From positions 1 through 64,000 of the forward strand of contig NZ_JAAVUP010000008.1 of the NCBI RefSeq assembly GCF_012163135.1: a stretch of 64,000 bases of DNA, read 5' to 3'. The notes under the pieces are model-generated. The model searched no databases and was not told the DNA's origin. It was given only the letters and a program-made list of their open reading frames with translations. Source of the DNA: Neoroseomonas oryzicola. Its GTDB lineage: Bacteria > Pseudomonadota > Alphaproteobacteria > Acetobacterales > Acetobacteraceae. The translations under genes and the position numbers were made by a program. Positions 40,148 through 50,447 of this stretch are shown here, one piece after another. Each line of letters starts with the position of its first letter. Positions within the stretch are counted from its first letter, which is position 1.

Positions 40148-40717
40148 ATGTTCATCGAAACCGAAGCGACCCCGAACCCCGCCACGCTGAAATTCCTGCC
40201 CGGGCGGGATGTGCTCGGCGACCGCGGCACGGCGGATTTCACCGCCCCCGGCGACGCCGCCGGCCGCTCCCCGCTTGCCGAGCGCGTCTTCCAGGTGGGC
40301 GAGGTCGCGCGCGTCTTCCTCGGCGCCGACTTCGTCACCGTGACCAAGGCCGAGGACGCCGACTGGGTGCTGCTGCGCCCCCGCGTGCTGGGCGCCATCA
40401 TGGAACACTACCTGTCCGGCCTGCCCGTCATGGAAGACGGCGAGGCCGATGGCGAGCACGGCGAGGATTTCGAGGCCGCCGACCAGGAGGTCGTCGCGCA
40501 GATCAAGGAACTGCTCGACACGCGCGTGCGCCCCGCGGTGGCCGGCGACGGCGGGGACATCGTCTTCCGCGGCTTCCGCGACGGCATCGTGAAGCTGCGG
40601 ATGCAGGGCGCCTGTTCGGGCTGCCCCTCCTCCCGCGCCACGCTGAAGCACGGCGTCGAGAACATGCTGCGCCACTACGTCCCGGAAGTGGTGGCCGTGG
40701 AGCAGGTCGAGGCCTGA
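40148..40717 (+). CDS. nfuA: NifU-family Fe-S scaffold/carrier protein
   Basis: A 189-residue Nfu1-type protein. N-terminal Nfu domain (ETEATPNPATLKFLPG); C-terminal NifU domain with GACSGCPSS, whose two Cys bind a 4Fe-4S cluster, and GGDIVFRGFRDGIVKLRMQG. It hands clusters to apoproteins in the cytosol. Preceded by its own gap with terminator of rpmB and followed by a terminator. Confidence 0.92.
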   Translation: MFIETEATPNPATLKFLPGRDVLGDRGTADFTAPGDAAGRSPLAERVFQVGEVARVFLGADFVTVTKAEDADWVLLRPRVLGAIMEHYLSGLPVMEDGEADGEHGEDFEAADQEVVAQIKELLDTRVRPAVAGDGGDIVFRGFRDGIVKLRMQGACSGCPSSRATLKHGVENMLRHYVPEVVAVEQVEA

Positions 40718-40730
40718 TCGCGGCGTCCGG

Positions 40731-40768
40731 CGCGCCCGGGCCCTGCGGCCGGGCGCGTCATTCTTTTT
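40731..40768 (+). terminator. Terminator after nfuA
   Basis: A perfect 9-bp stem CGCGCCCGG (40731-40739) and CCGGGCGCG (40749-40757) is followed by TCATTCTTTTT, a good intrinsic terminator. Confidence 0.7.
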
Positions 40769-40861
40769 GATGATCGCGGCCATTCGCGGCGCGCCCTGGC
40801 CATCCCGGGCCTGGCCGCCATATCGAGGGCACAGCGATACTCCTTCCGCAGGAACCCCGAC

Positions 40862-41470
40862 ATGGATGTGAACATGGCCACCGAGACCCTCGACGATCGC
40901 GCGCTCGATCAGCTCTTCCGCGAGGCCCGCACCCACAACAAGTGGCAGGACCGCCCGGTTCCGGACGCGAAGCTGCGCGAATTGTACGACCTGCTGAAGT
41001 TCGCGCCGACCTCGGCCAACGCCTCGCCCGGCCGCTTCGTCTTCGTGCGCACGCCGGAAGGCAAGGCGAAGCTGAAGCCCGCCCTGTCGGCCGGCAATCT
41101 CGAGAAGACGATGAACGCGCCGGTCACCGTCATCGTGGCGCACGACCTGCATTTCTACGACCATCTGCCGAAGCTTTTCCCGCATGCGCCGGATGCGAAG
41201 AACTGGTTCACCGGCAGCCTGTCCTTCGCCGAGCAGACCGCGTTCCGGAACGGCTCGCTGCAGGGCGCCTACCTGATCCTCGCCGCCCGCGCGCTCGGCC
41301 TCGATGCCGGCCCGATGAGCGGCTTCGACGCGGCCAAGGTCGACGAGGCCTTCTTCCAGGGCACCAACTGGAAGACGAACTTCCTGATCAACCTCGGCTA
41401 TGGCGACCCGGAGGGCCTCTTCCCGCGCAACCCGCGCCTCGACTTCGAGGAAGCCGCGCGCTTCGAGTGA
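40862..41470 (+). CDS. rutE: Malonic semialdehyde reductase-like nitroreductase (RutE type)
   Basis: A 202-residue flavoprotein of the nitroreductase fold. Matches to RutE/malonic semialdehyde reductase are [35 protein letters not shown] and [25 protein letters not shown]. It reduces malonic semialdehyde to 3-hydroxypropionate with FMN and NAD(P)H. No rut operon is found here, so it may be a general small aldehyde or quinone reductase. The upstream ATG (40862) and one at MATETL (40874) are both plausible. Confidence 0.84.
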   Translation: MDVNMATETLDDRALDQLFREARTHNKWQDRPVPDAKLRELYDLLKFAPTSANASPGRFVFVRTPEGKAKLKPALSAGNLEKTMNAPVTVIVAHDLHFYDHLPKLFPHAPDAKNWFTGSLSFAEQTAFRNGSLQGAYLILAARALGLDAGPMSGFDAAKVDEAFFQGTNWKTNFLINLGYGDPEGLFPRNPRLDFEEAARFE

Positions 41471-41478
41471 ACCGCGGC

Positions 41479-41500
41479 GGGGCGCCGGCGACGGCGCCCC
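41479..41500 (+). terminator. Probable terminator after rutE-like gene
   Basis: Stem GGGGCGCC (41479-41486) with GGCGCCCC (41493-41500), then GAAGCGTTT. The T run is short, so confidence is moderate. Confidence 0.45.
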
Positions 41501-41595
41501 GAAGCGTTTCAGGGCGCCGCCCGCGCATTGCTTGAACCGCGGCCCCCGCCATCCGATTGTAGGGCCTCGCGTTCGGCAGCACGGGTGACACGGGA

Positions 41596-42456
41596 ATGTC
41601 TCGGCGCTTCCTTCGACAGGCGATGATGCTGGCCCTGGTCGCCCATGCGGCCCCGGCGCTGGCCCAGAAGGCCGGGCCCGAGAGCCCTGCGGTCGGCGGC
41701 TTCGGGCTGGGCGGGCTCGGCGCAGACGGCAGCGCGGCAATCGGCGCGGGGCTGCGGCTGTTCCCGGGCACCACGACGGCCCCGCAGCAGGCGCCTCCTC
41801 CGCCCGCGGCCCCGGCGGCCGTGACGGGGCCTGCCGCCAAGCCCGCTGCCGCCACCGCACCGCAGCCGATGGCGACCACCGGAAAGCCGGTGCCGCTCGC
41901 ACGCCCGGGCGCGGCGGCCATGCCGTCGGCGAGCCCGACGGCCTTCCGTGCGGACCCCGCCATCTCGCAGCGTGTGCGCCAGCAGGTCCTGGCCGCGGCG
42001 CTGCCCTCCAGCCCGAACCCGGCGGGGCTGCGCCAGGCGGTCGAATCCGGTGCGCCGTGGCAGGAATTCGACCGGCTGCTCACCCAGCACGGCTACAATC
42101 CGCGGGATCTCGCCGACGTCGTGGCGGCCTTCTACCTCATCGCCTGGGAGGTCGCGACCGGCGGCGACGCGACCACGCAGCGCGCCGGCATCGCCGCCGT
42201 GCGTGGCCAGGCGCGGCAGATGCTGGCCGGCAACTCCCCGCTCGCCCGTCAGTCCGAGGCCGAGCGCCAGGCGACGGCCGAGACGCTCGCCTTCTACGCC
42301 ATGGCCGCCGCCGCCCGCGCCAACGACCTGCGCGCGGCGGGCAACGTCGCCGCCCTCAGCGCCTTCCGCGCCGAGGTCGCGGCCACGGTCGCCCAGCAGC
42401 AGGGCATCGACCTGCGCCGCTATGCGCTGACCCCGGCGGGCTTCCAGGCCCGCTGA
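41596..42456 (+). CDS. Secreted unknown protein, DUF6683-like
   Basis: A 286-residue protein with signal peptide (residues 1-23, cleavage near ALAQ), a Pro/Ala-rich disordered stretch about 55-120 (PAAPAAVTGPAAKP), and a helical domain about 125-280 with NPAGLRQAVESG and YNPRDLADVVAAFYLIAWEVATGG. The last part resembles the DUF6683 family, of unknown function. Codon use is normal. The next gene ends 13 bases after its stop, convergently. Confidence 0.7.
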   Translation: MSRRFLRQAMMLALVAHAAPALAQKAGPESPAVGGFGLGGLGADGSAAIGAGLRLFPGTTTAPQQAPPPPAAPAAVTGPAAKPAAATAPQPMATTGKPVPLARPGAAAMPSASPTAFRADPAISQRVRQQVLAAALPSSPNPAGLRQAVESGAPWQEFDRLLTQHGYNPRDLADVVAAFYLIAWEVATGGDATTQRAGIAAVRGQARQMLAGNSPLARQSEAERQATAETLAFYAMAAAARANDLRAAGNVAALSAFRAEVAATVAQQQGIDLRRYALTPAGFQAR

Positions 42457-42468
42457 CGCGGCAGGGCG

Positions 42469-43407
42469 TCAGGCGGCGCCCTGCCGTCGATACGCGAGGA
42501 TCGCCGCGGCGAGGTCCTCGCCCGCCCAGCCGACCGACTTGAACAGCGTGATCTCCCCGGCAGAGCGCCGCCCCGGGTGCGTCCCCCGGCACAGATCGGC
42601 CAGTTCGGCCACCACGGCCGCCTCGGTGATCGCGCCCTCGGCGATCGCCTGCACGATGTCGCCGGCCTCGGCCAGGGCACCCGTGCGCGTGTCGACGACC
42701 ACGGTCGCTCGGGCGAGCAGCGCCCCGTCGGCCTCCCGCATGTCGCGCCGGTAGGCGCCGATCAGGTCGACATGCGTCCCCGGCGCCACATCCGCCCCGC
42801 GCACCAGGGCGGCGGTCGCGAGCGTCGCCGCGGAAACGATATCCGCCCCCGCCGGATCCGGCCGCTCCACGGCGCGCGCCGGCAGCCCTTCGTCGGCGAG
42901 CGCGGCGGCGAGGCGCGTGGCGTTCGCCGCCGTCGGCGACCAGACCCGGATGTCGCGGAGCGGGAAGCGCGCGGCGTAGCCCTCGGCCAGGGCGCGCGCG
43001 ACCTTGCCGCTGCCCAGCAGCAGCAGCCGCGAGGAGTCCTGGCGCGCAAGGTAGCGCGCCGCCAGCAGGCTTGCCGCCGCGGTCCGCCGGTCGGTCAGCT
43101 CCCCCCCGTCCATCAGCGCGAGCGGCGCGCCCGTCACGGCGTCGGAGAGCAGGTAGGCCGCATGCACCGCGGGCAGCCCCAGTGCCGCGTTTCCGGGCGC
43201 CACATGCACGATCTTGACGCCCGTATGGCCGCCGGCCCGCCAGGCGGGCATCAGCAGCAGGGTGTTCTCGATCCCCTCGCCGCCCGGCATCGCATGGCGG
43301 TGGCGCAGCGGCGCCTCGCAGCCGTCCCGGAACATGGCCTCCAAGGCCTCGATCAGGGCGTCCCAGGGCAGGGCGGCGCGCACCGCCTCGCGGTCCAGTT
43401 GCAGCAT
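42469..43407 (-). CDS. Ornithine cyclodeaminase/mu-crystallin family enzyme
   Basis: A 312-residue NAD(P)-dependent enzyme. GVKIVHVAPGNAALGLPAVHA, the dinucleotide motif LLLGSGKVARALAEGYAARF and VDLIGAYRRDMREAD show the fold. Members form proline from ornithine, or reduce cyclic imines such as pyrroline-2-carboxylate; some are alanine dehydrogenases. The divergent Aap uptake operon suggests an amino-acid substrate. Confidence 0.85.
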   Translation of the reverse strand: MLQLDREAVRAALPWDALIEALEAMFRDGCEAPLRHRHAMPGGEGIENTLLLMPAWRAGGHTGVKIVHVAPGNAALGLPAVHAAYLLSDAVTGAPLALMDGGELTDRRTAAASLLAARYLARQDSSRLLLLGSGKVARALAEGYAARFPLRDIRVWSPTAANATRLAAALADEGLPARAVERPDPAGADIVSAATLATAALVRGADVAPGTHVDLIGAYRRDMREADGALLARATVVVDTRTGALAEAGDIVQAIAEGAITEAAVVAELADLCRGTHPGRRSAGEITLFKSVGWAGEDLAAAILAYRRQGAA

Positions 43408-43614
43408 CCTCGGTCGGTCTCCGGCAGGGAGGAACGGTTTGCCTTTCCGGCCCGTCCTTTGCTAGGCCCGCCCGCCCGAGGGGGCGTCGAAAGGGGGCGG
43501 AGCGTGCGATGCGCGTTGATCCGCGCCCGGCCGTAGCGCAGCATGGACCCTCGGGAGATGGAACGCCGGCCCGCCGGGACGATTGGACGGGCTGGAAGAC
43601 AAGGGAGACTGAAA

Positions 43615-44667
43615 GTGCATCAGATTTCACGGCCCGGCTTCCTGCGGGCGATCGGCGCGGCGATGATCGCCGCGGCCGTCGCGATGCCCGCCGCCGCGCA
43701 GCAACCCGCGGCCGGCGGTTCCTCGCCCACCATGGATGCCATCCGCGCGCGCGGCACGCTGATCTGCGGCGTGAACACCGGCCTCGCGGGCTTCGCCCAG
43801 CCGGACAGCCAGGGCGTGTGGCGCGGCTTCGACGTCGACTATTGCCGCGCGGTCGCCATCGCGCTGTTCAACGATCCGGACAAGGTCCGCTACGTCCCGA
43901 CCACGGCGCAGAACCGCTTCACGGCGCTGCAGTCGGGCGAGGTCGACATGCTCGCACGCAACACGACCTGGACCCTGTCGCGCGACACCTCGCTTGGCTT
44001 CGATTTCCCGGCCATCACCTTCTATGACGGTCAGGGCTTCATGGTGAAGGCGAGCCTCGGCGTGCGGAGCGCGAGCGAGCTTAACGGCGCCACCATCTGC
44101 GTGCAGCCCGGCACCACCACTGAGCAGAACCTGACCGACTGGGCGCGCGCCAACCGCATCCAGTTCCAGCCGGTGGTGATCGAGCGGCTCGAGGAAGTGG
44201 TGAACGCCTACCTCGCCGGCCGCTGCGACGCCTATACGACGGACGTCTCGGGCCTCGCCGCCACGCGCTCGGTGCAGCCGCGCCCGGCCGAGCACGTCAT
44301 CCTGCCCGACGTGATCAGCAAGGAGCCGCTCGGCCCGGCCGTGCGCCACGGCGACCAGCGCTTCGCCGATCTCGTGCGCTGGATCCATTTCGGCCTGGTG
44401 ACCGCCGAGGAACTCGGTCTGACCAGCCAGAACATCGGCCAGGCGGCGGGCGACGCGCGCCCCGACGTGCAGCGCCTGATCGGCCGCACGGGCGACCTCG
44501 GGCGGATGCTCGGCGTCGACAACGCCTTCATGGTGAACATCGTCACGCGGCTGGGGAACTACGGCCAGATGTTCGAGCGCAGCCTGACGCCGATCGGCAT
44601 CCAGCGCGGCCCGAACGCCCTGTGGCCGGCCGCGGGCGGCCTGCAGTACGCGCCGCCCTTCCGCTGA
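43615..44667 (+). CDS. aapJ: General L-amino acid ABC transporter binding protein (AapJ)
   Basis: A 350-residue secreted binding protein of the Aap system. Signal peptide ends near AMPAAAQ; MDAIRARGTLICGVNTGLAGFAQPDSQGVWRGFDVDYCRAVA is the amino-acid-binding start, and DNAFMVNIVTRLGNYGQMFERS the typical AapJ end. The GTG start (VHQISRPGF) has AAGGGA 9 bases before; an ATG 72 bases earlier gives a poor signal peptide. A strong hairpin directly follows, before aapQ, as in other binding-protein genes. Confidence 0.9.
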   Translation: MHQISRPGFLRAIGAAMIAAAVAMPAAAQQPAAGGSSPTMDAIRARGTLICGVNTGLAGFAQPDSQGVWRGFDVDYCRAVAIALFNDPDKVRYVPTTAQNRFTALQSGEVDMLARNTTWTLSRDTSLGFDFPAITFYDGQGFMVKASLGVRSASELNGATICVQPGTTTEQNLTDWARANRIQFQPVVIERLEEVVNAYLAGRCDAYTTDVSGLAATRSVQPRPAEHVILPDVISKEPLGPAVRHGDQRFADLVRWIHFGLVTAEELGLTSQNIGQAAGDARPDVQRLIGRTGDLGRMLGVDNAFMVNIVTRLGNYGQMFERSLTPIGIQRGPNALWPAAGGLQYAPPFR

Positions 44668-44678
44668 TGTCCTGAACC

Positions 44679-44730
44679 GCGGGGCGGGGGCACCCCCCGC
44701 CCCGCCGCATTCTCCCGCCGGTCCGGCGGG
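44679..44730 (+). promoter_or_regulatory. Tandem hairpins between aapJ and aapQ
   Basis: GCGGGGCGGGGG (44679-44690) and CCCCCGCCCCGC (44694-44705) form a perfect 12-bp stem with loop CAC; a second stem CCCGCCG (44714-44720) with CGGCGGG (44724-44730) follows. No T run is present, so this is more likely an mRNA-stabilising or attenuating structure, giving more binding protein than permease, than a full terminator. Confidence 0.6.
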
Positions 44731-44758
44731 CAACAAGATCCTGGTGAGGCTCAACCTG

Positions 44759-45961
44759 ATGTCCGACGCGACCGCCGACCCCCGCTTCCGTCGCAAACCG
44801 CCCAAACGGCCGATCCGCCTGTCCTGGGCCGATGAGCGGATCCGCGGCATCGTCTGGCAGATCCTCGTGGTCGGCATCATCGGTTCGATCATCTGGTGGC
44901 TGTGGTCCAACACGGTCCACAACCTCGAGGTCCGGCGCATCGCCACCGGCTTCGGCTTCCTCAACCGCGAAGCAGGGCTGCCGATCGCCGAAAGCCTCAT
45001 TTCCTACGAGCCGACCGACACCTATTTCCGCGCCCTCGTCGTCGGCGTGCTGAACACGCTGAAGGTGGCGGTGGTCGGGATCGTGCTCGCCACCTTCCTC
45101 GGCACCGCCATCGGCATCGCGCGGCTGTCGAAGAACTTCCTGGTCTCCAAGATCGCGGCCTTCTACGTCGAGGTGATCCGCGACCTGCCGCTGCTGCTGC
45201 AGCTGCTGTTCTGGTACACGATCATGCAGGGCCTGCCCGGCCCGCGGCAGGCGATGCAGCCCATCGAGGGCGTGTTCCTGTCGAACCGCGGCTTCAAGGT
45301 GCCCGCCCTGGTCTGGGAACCGGCGCATACCGCGGCGCTGGTCGCCTGCATCGCCGGCATCGTTCTCACCTGGCTCTATGCGCGCTCGGCGCGGGCGAAG
45401 CAGATGGCCGACGGGCAGCCGCGCAAGATCTGGCCGGCGGCCATCGCCCTGATCCTCGGCCTGCCGGTGCTGACCTGGCAGGTGATGGGCGCGCCGTGGC
45501 AGGTCGACTGGCCGGCGCTGCGCGGCTTCAACTTCCGCGGCGGCATGTCGATCAGCCCCGAATACGCCGCGCTGCTCATCGGCCTCGTTACCTACACCGC
45601 CGGCTTCATCGCCGAGGTGGTCCGTGCCGGCATCCTGTCGGTGAACCTCGGCCAATGGGAAGCGGCGCAGGCGCTCGGCCTTCGCCACGGCCAGCTGCTC
45701 CGGCTCATCGTGCTGCCGCAGGCGCTGCGCGTCATCATCCCGCCGATGACGTCGAACTACCTGAACCTGACGAAGAACTCCTCCCTCGCGGTCGCCATCG
45801 GCTACCAGGACATCGTCAGCATCGCGAACACCACGCTGAACCAGACGGGCCAGGCGATCGAGGGCATCGCCATCATCATGCTCGTCTACCTGACCATCAG
45901 CCTTTCGATCAGCCTCTTCATGAACTGGTACAACGCGAAGATCGCGTTGGTGGAACGGTGA
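44759..45961 (+). CDS. aapQ: Amino acid ABC transporter permease AapQ
   Basis: A 400-residue inner-membrane permease. VNTLKVAVVGIVLATFLGTAIGIARLS, EVIRDLPLLLQLLFWY, YTAGFIAEVVRAGILSVNLGQWEAAQALGL (the EAA loop contacting the ATPase) and LGLRHGQLLRLIVLPQALRVIIPP are typical. I chose the ATG of MSDATADPRF; a GTG 15 bases earlier is possible. It pairs with aapM (10 bp gap). Confidence 0.92.
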   Translation: MSDATADPRFRRKPPKRPIRLSWADERIRGIVWQILVVGIIGSIIWWLWSNTVHNLEVRRIATGFGFLNREAGLPIAESLISYEPTDTYFRALVVGVLNTLKVAVVGIVLATFLGTAIGIARLSKNFLVSKIAAFYVEVIRDLPLLLQLLFWYTIMQGLPGPRQAMQPIEGVFLSNRGFKVPALVWEPAHTAALVACIAGIVLTWLYARSARAKQMADGQPRKIWPAAIALILGLPVLTWQVMGAPWQVDWPALRGFNFRGGMSISPEYAALLIGLVTYTAGFIAEVVRAGILSVNLGQWEAAQALGLRHGQLLRLIVLPQALRVIIPPMTSNYLNLTKNSSLAVAIGYQDIVSIANTTLNQTGQAIEGIAIIMLVYLTISLSISLFMNWYNAKIALVER

Positions 45962-45971
45962 GGGCCCGGCC

Positions 45972-47114
45972 ATGAGCGACATCACCGCAAACACGCCCGC
46001 ACTGCCGTCGAGCCCGCCGCGGAGCGCCCCGCTCACCGCGGTCGGCCCGATCGCCTGGCTGCGGGCCAACCTGTTCTCGGGCTGGCTATCCACCGCCGTC
46101 ACGCTGGCGCTGGGCTACCTGATCGTCCGCGCCGTCATGGGCTTCGTGGACTGGGCCTTCATCAACGCCATCTGGTCGGTGCCCATCTCGCCGACCGGCG
46201 TGGCGCAGACCCAGGCTTGCCGCGATCTTCATGGCAGCGGCGCCTGCTGGGCCGTGGTGACCGAGAAGCACCGCTTCATGCTCTTCGGCACCTACCCCTA
46301 CGAGCAGCACTGGCGGCCGGCGATCGTCTGCCTGCTGTTCGTCGCGCTCTACATCGTCTCCTCGATGCGGCGCTTCTGGAACTGGACGCTGATCCCGATC
46401 TGGATCGGCACGCTGACCACGATCGGCATCCTGATGTGGGGCGGCATCCTTGGCCTGCCCTATGTCCCGCAGGAGCGCTGGGGCGGCCTGCCGATCACCC
46501 TGATCCTCGCGACCTTCGGCCTCGCCCTCGCCTTCCCGCTGTCGATCCTGGTGGCGCTGGGGCGGCGGTCGAGCCTGCCGGCGATCAAGGTGCTCTGCGT
46601 GCTGTATGTCGAGTTGATCCGCGGCGTGCCGCTGATCTCGCTGCTCTTCATGGCCTCCGTCATGTTCCCGCTCTTCCTCCCGGAAGGCATGAACATCGAC
46701 AAGCTGCTGCGCGCGCAGATCGCCATCACGCTCTTCGCCGGCGCCTACCTGGCCGAGGTCGTGCGCGGCGGCCTGCAGGCGCTGCCGAAGGGCCAGTACG
46801 AGGCGGCCGACGCGATGGGCCTGTCCTACTGGCAGAAGACCGGCTTCATCATCCTGCCGCAGGCGCTGCGGCTGGTGATCCCGCCGCTGGTCAACACCTT
46901 CATCGGCTTCTTCAAGGACACCTCGCTGGTGCTGATCATCGGCATCTTCGACCTGCTGACGGCAGGCAAGACCGCGATCGTCGAACCCTCCTGGCAGGGC
47001 TTCGGCGTCGAGGTCTACGTCTTCGTCGGCCTGATCTACCTCTGCTTCTGCTTCGCCATGTCGAAGTACAGCCAGGGGCTGGAGGCGGAACTGAACCGCC
47101 ACCGCCGCCGGTGA
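45972..47114 (+). CDS. aapM: Amino acid ABC transporter permease AapM
   Basis: A 380-residue permease, homologue of aapQ. Eight or so membrane segments, [38 protein letters not shown], the EAA loop [24 protein letters not shown], and [25 protein letters not shown]. With aapQ it forms the membrane channel for L-amino acids. Confidence 0.92.
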   Translation: MSDITANTPALPSSPPRSAPLTAVGPIAWLRANLFSGWLSTAVTLALGYLIVRAVMGFVDWAFINAIWSVPISPTGVAQTQACRDLHGSGACWAVVTEKHRFMLFGTYPYEQHWRPAIVCLLFVALYIVSSMRRFWNWTLIPIWIGTLTTIGILMWGGILGLPYVPQERWGGLPITLILATFGLALAFPLSILVALGRRSSLPAIKVLCVLYVELIRGVPLISLLFMASVMFPLFLPEGMNIDKLLRAQIAITLFAGAYLAEVVRGGLQALPKGQYEAADAMGLSYWQKTGFIILPQALRLVIPPLVNTFIGFFKDTSLVLIIGIFDLLTAGKTAIVEPSWQGFGVEVYVFVGLIYLCFCFAMSKYSQGLEAELNRHRRR

Positions 47115-47181
47115 GCCCCGCCATGACCGACGACACCCGCCCCCTGGGCGCAACGTTCAACGATCTGGGACACGTGACCGC

Positions 47182-47979
47182 ATGAGTGCAGCCATCGAAC
47201 CGACGGAAGTCCATGTCGCTTCCGCCATGCGCACCGACGCCCCGCCGGCGATCGTGCTCGACAAGGTGAACAAGTGGTTCGGCGCCCTGCACGTCCTGAG
47301 GGACGTCGACCTGCAGGTCGCCACCGGCGAACGTGTGGTGGTCTGCGGGCCCTCGGGCTCCGGCAAGTCCACCATGATCCGCTGCATCAACCGGCTGGAG
47401 ACCCACCAGGAAGGCAGGATCCTGGTGGATGGGATCGAGCTGTCGGACGATGTCCGCGCGCTCGACGCCATCCGCCGCGACGTCGGGATGGTGTTCCAGT
47501 CCTTCAACCTCTTCCCGCACCTCACCATCCTCGAGAATTGCACCCTGGCGCCGATCTGGGTGCGGAAGATGCCGAAGAAGCAGGCCGAGGAACTGGCCAT
47601 GGAATACCTGACCCGTGTGCGCATCCCGGAGCAGGCGAAGAAGTATCCCGGCCAGCTCTCGGGCGGGCAGCAGCAGCGCGTGGCCATCGCGCGCGCTCTG
47701 TGCATGAAGCCCAAGATCATGCTGTTCGACGAGCCGACCTCGGCCCTCGACCCCGAGATGATCAAGGAGGTGCTCGACACAATGGTCATGCTCGCGGCCG
47801 AAGGCATGACCATGATCTGCGTGACGCACGAGATGGGCTTCGCCCGCCAGGTCGCCGACCGCGTGGTCTTCATGGACCGGGGCGAGGTGGTGGAATCGGG
47901 CACGCCCGAGGAAGTGTTCAACGACCCCAAGACCGAGCGCCTGAAGCTCTTCCTCAGCCAGATCCTGCGGGGTCACTGA
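47182..47979 (+). CDS. aapP: Amino acid ABC transporter ATP-binding protein AapP
   Basis: A 265-residue ATPase: Walker [10 protein letters not shown] near residue 58, signature [13 protein letters not shown], Walker [15 protein letters not shown] and switch His in [10 protein letters not shown]. The last gene of aapJQMP, 67 bp after aapM. It powers import of general L-amino acids (glutamate, glutamine, aspartate and others in Rhizobium). Confidence 0.95.
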   Translation: MSAAIEPTEVHVASAMRTDAPPAIVLDKVNKWFGALHVLRDVDLQVATGERVVVCGPSGSGKSTMIRCINRLETHQEGRILVDGIELSDDVRALDAIRRDVGMVFQSFNLFPHLTILENCTLAPIWVRKMPKKQAEELAMEYLTRVRIPEQAKKYPGQLSGGQQQRVAIARALCMKPKIMLFDEPTSALDPEMIKEVLDTMVMLAAEGMTMICVTHEMGFARQVADRVVFMDRGEVVESGTPEEVFNDPKTERLKLFLSQILRGH

Positions 47980-47986
47980 TGACCGG

Positions 47987-48011
47987 GGCGGCGGGCCCGG
48001 CGCCCGCCGCC
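47987..48011 (+). terminator. GC hairpin after aapP
   Basis: GGCGGCGGG (47987-47995) pairs with CCCGCCGCC (48003-48011), loop of seven, then TTCATG. No T run; a weak terminator for the aap operon or a stabilising end. Confidence 0.4.
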
Positions 48012-48109
48012 TTCATGCCGGCCGCGCATCAACCTCTTTGCGGCAGGATTGCGGCGGTCGCGCCGGTGTGCCTATCAATCGCGCCGATGTTGCACCGCCG
48101 CGAGGCCCC

Positions 48110-50008
48110 GTGACCGCTCCTGCCACCGACCAGGCCCATTCTCCCGCCCGCCAGGCGCTCACCCCGGCCCTCATCCTCGGCGTCCTAGGCGTCGTCTACG
48201 GCGACATCGGCACCTCGCCGCTCTACGCCCTTCGCGCCGCACTGCTCCATTTCAGCGACGACGGGCTCGAGCGCTGGGAGATCCTCGGCGTCCTCAGCCT
48301 CATCATCTGGTCGCTGATCCTCACCGTCACGGTGAAGTACGTCGTCTTCATCCTGCAGGCGGACAATCGCGGCGAAGGCGGCATCCTCGCCTTGATGGCG
48401 CTGGCGCAGCGAACGGTAGAAGGCGAACGCGCGAAGTGGTTCGTCGCGCTGATCGGGATCACCGGCGCCTGCCTGTTCTTCGGCGACGGCATCATCACGC
48501 CGGCGATCTCGGTGCTGTCGGCGGTGGAGGGTCTGAAGGTCGTCTCCGACGCCTTCGACCACATGGTAATCCCGATCGCGCTGGTGATCCTGCTGGCGCT
48601 CTTCCTGGTGCAGTTCCGGGGCACCGGCAGCATGGGCGCCGTCTTCGGTCCCGTCTGCGCGGCCTGGTTCGGGACGTTGGGCATCCTCGGCATCGTCGAG
48701 ATCGTCCACAACCCGTCCGTGTTGGCGGCGCTGTCGCCGCACTACGCGATTCAGTTCTGCCTCGCTTACCGGTTCGCGGCCTTCATCGCCTTCGGCTCCG
48801 TTGTCTTGGCCGTAACTGGGGCGGAGGCGCTCTATGCCGACATGGGCCATTTCGGCCGCCGCCCGATCCGCTGGGCCTGGCTGTGGCTGGTGCTGCCGTC
48901 GCTGACGCTGAACTACCTCGGCCAGGGCGCCCTGGTCCTGCGCGTTCCGGAGGCGCTGGAAAACCCCTTCTACCTGCTCGCCCCGGAATGGTTCCGCCTG
49001 CCGATGGTGATCCTGGCGACCGCGGCGACCATCATCGCGAGCCAGGCGATGATCTCGGGCGCCTACACGATCGCGCGGCAATGCGTGCAGCTGGGCTTCA
49101 TCCCCCGGCTCGAGGTCAAGCACACCAGCGAGACCGAGGAAGGGCAGATCTACATGCCCCAGGTCAACATCCTGCTGCTGATCGGCGTGGTCATCCTGGT
49201 GCTGTCCTTCCACAACTCGGACAACCTGGCGGCGGCCTACGGCATCGCGGTGACGGGGACCTTCGTCTGCACCTCCTGCCTCGCGCTGCTGGTCTTCCGC
49301 CGGCAGTTCGGCTGGGCCTGGCCGCTGGTCATCGGGGTGTTCGGCCCGCTGCTGTTGCTCGACCTGCTGTTCTTCCTGTCGAACGTGCTGAAGATCCCGC
49401 AGGGCGGCTATGTCCCGCTGGTGCTGGGCGCCGGCCTCTTTGCCATGATGACGACCTGGCACCGCGGCCGGGAGTTGCTCTTCGCCCGGTTCCGCCAGGA
49501 CGGCCTACCGCTCAAGTCCTTCATCGCCCGCCTGCCGCAGTCGCGCACCGTGCGCGTGCCCGGCATGGCGGTGTTCATGACCAGCCAGGCCGATTTCCTG
49601 CCCGGGGCGCTGCTGCACAACCTCAAGCACAACAAGGTCCTGCACGAGCGCGTGCTGTTCGTGACGGTGACGAACGAGGGCATTCCCGTCGTGCCGCCCG
49701 ATCGCCGGCGCACGGTCGAGGAGCTTGCCCCAGACATCCACCGCGTCTCCCTGCGCTACGGCTTCCAGGAGAGCCCGAACATCCCCAAGGAGCTCGAATC
49801 CCTGCGCGACATCGGCATCGCCTTCGAGCCGATGCAGACCTCCTACTTCCTGGGGCGCGAGACCGTCGTCGCCGCGGCGGTGCCGAAGATGTCCCATTGG
49901 CGCCAGTGGCTCTTCACCATCATGTCCCGCAACGCCGTGCCGGCGACGGAATTCTTCCGCATCCCCTCCGACCGCGTGGTGGAACTCGGGGTGCGGGTGG
50001 CGATCTGA
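48110..50008 (+). CDS. kup: Potassium transporter Kup
   Basis: A 632-residue K+/H+ symporter with 12 membrane helices and a cytosolic C-terminal domain. [49 protein letters not shown] and RHTSET-like [17 protein letters not shown] are diagnostic. It brings K+ in at low pH or osmotic change. The GTG start (VTAPATDQ) has GCGAGG six bases before; an ATG 72 bases upstream gives an unlikely leader. A small gene follows two bases after the stop. Confidence 0.92.
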   Translation: MTAPATDQAHSPARQALTPALILGVLGVVYGDIGTSPLYALRAALLHFSDDGLERWEILGVLSLIIWSLILTVTVKYVVFILQADNRGEGGILALMALAQRTVEGERAKWFVALIGITGACLFFGDGIITPAISVLSAVEGLKVVSDAFDHMVIPIALVILLALFLVQFRGTGSMGAVFGPVCAAWFGTLGILGIVEIVHNPSVLAALSPHYAIQFCLAYRFAAFIAFGSVVLAVTGAEALYADMGHFGRRPIRWAWLWLVLPSLTLNYLGQGALVLRVPEALENPFYLLAPEWFRLPMVILATAATIIASQAMISGAYTIARQCVQLGFIPRLEVKHTSETEEGQIYMPQVNILLLIGVVILVLSFHNSDNLAAAYGIAVTGTFVCTSCLALLVFRRQFGWAWPLVIGVFGPLLLLDLLFFLSNVLKIPQGGYVPLVLGAGLFAMMTTWHRGRELLFARFRQDGLPLKSFIARLPQSRTVRVPGMAVFMTSQADFLPGALLHNLKHNKVLHERVLFVTVTNEGIPVVPPDRRRTVEELAPDIHRVSLRYGFQESPNIPKELESLRDIGIAFEPMQTSYFLGRETVVAAAVPKMSHWRQWLFTIMSRNAVPATEFFRIPSDRVVELGVRVAI

Positions 50009-50010
50009 CC

Positions 50011-50382
50011 ATGACGACGGTGACGGTCCTCCTCGCCCTCGCGGCCGGGCCCGGCTTCCCGGAGGGCAGCCCGGAGCATCGCTACGAGATCGGCCTCGTG
50101 CTCGACGCCGGCGGCCACCCGGATGCCGACGCCTGGGCGGCCGATCCCGAGCCGTGGCGGGCGCGGCGCATCGTGCCGGGCGCCGAGCCTGAGCAGGGCG
50201 ACGTGCAGCACGACCCTGACCATGGCTGGTCGATTCGCTTCTTCGGCCGCGTCGCCGAAGGCCCGGACGCACCGGAAACCGGCTTCGACTGCGGCCCGGA
50301 TCCGGTGCGACCCGGCGAGCACGTGACGGTGACGGAGCCGGACGGCCGGCAGTTCACCTATCGCGTCGTCGGAATCGCCTGA
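50011..50382 (+). CDS. Unknown 123-aa protein coupled to kup
   Basis: A 123-residue protein starting two bases after the kup stop. No signal peptide. Acidic (many Asp/Glu) with WSIRFFGRVAEGPDAPETGFDCGPDPVRPGEHVTVTEPDG, predicted mostly beta. I do not recognise a family. The tight spacing makes co-translation with kup likely, so it could relate to K+ uptake, but nothing in the sequence shows this. Confidence 0.65.
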   Translation: MTTVTVLLALAAGPGFPEGSPEHRYEIGLVLDAGGHPDADAWAADPEPWRARRIVPGAEPEQGDVQHDPDHGWSIRFFGRVAEGPDAPETGFDCGPDPVRPGEHVTVTEPDGRQFTYRVVGIA

Positions 50383-50447
50383 CCGCCGGAAGTCCTTGGG
50401 GAGCCCCGGGGCGGCGCGCGCGACCTCTGTCGGCCTTGGCCAACGCC

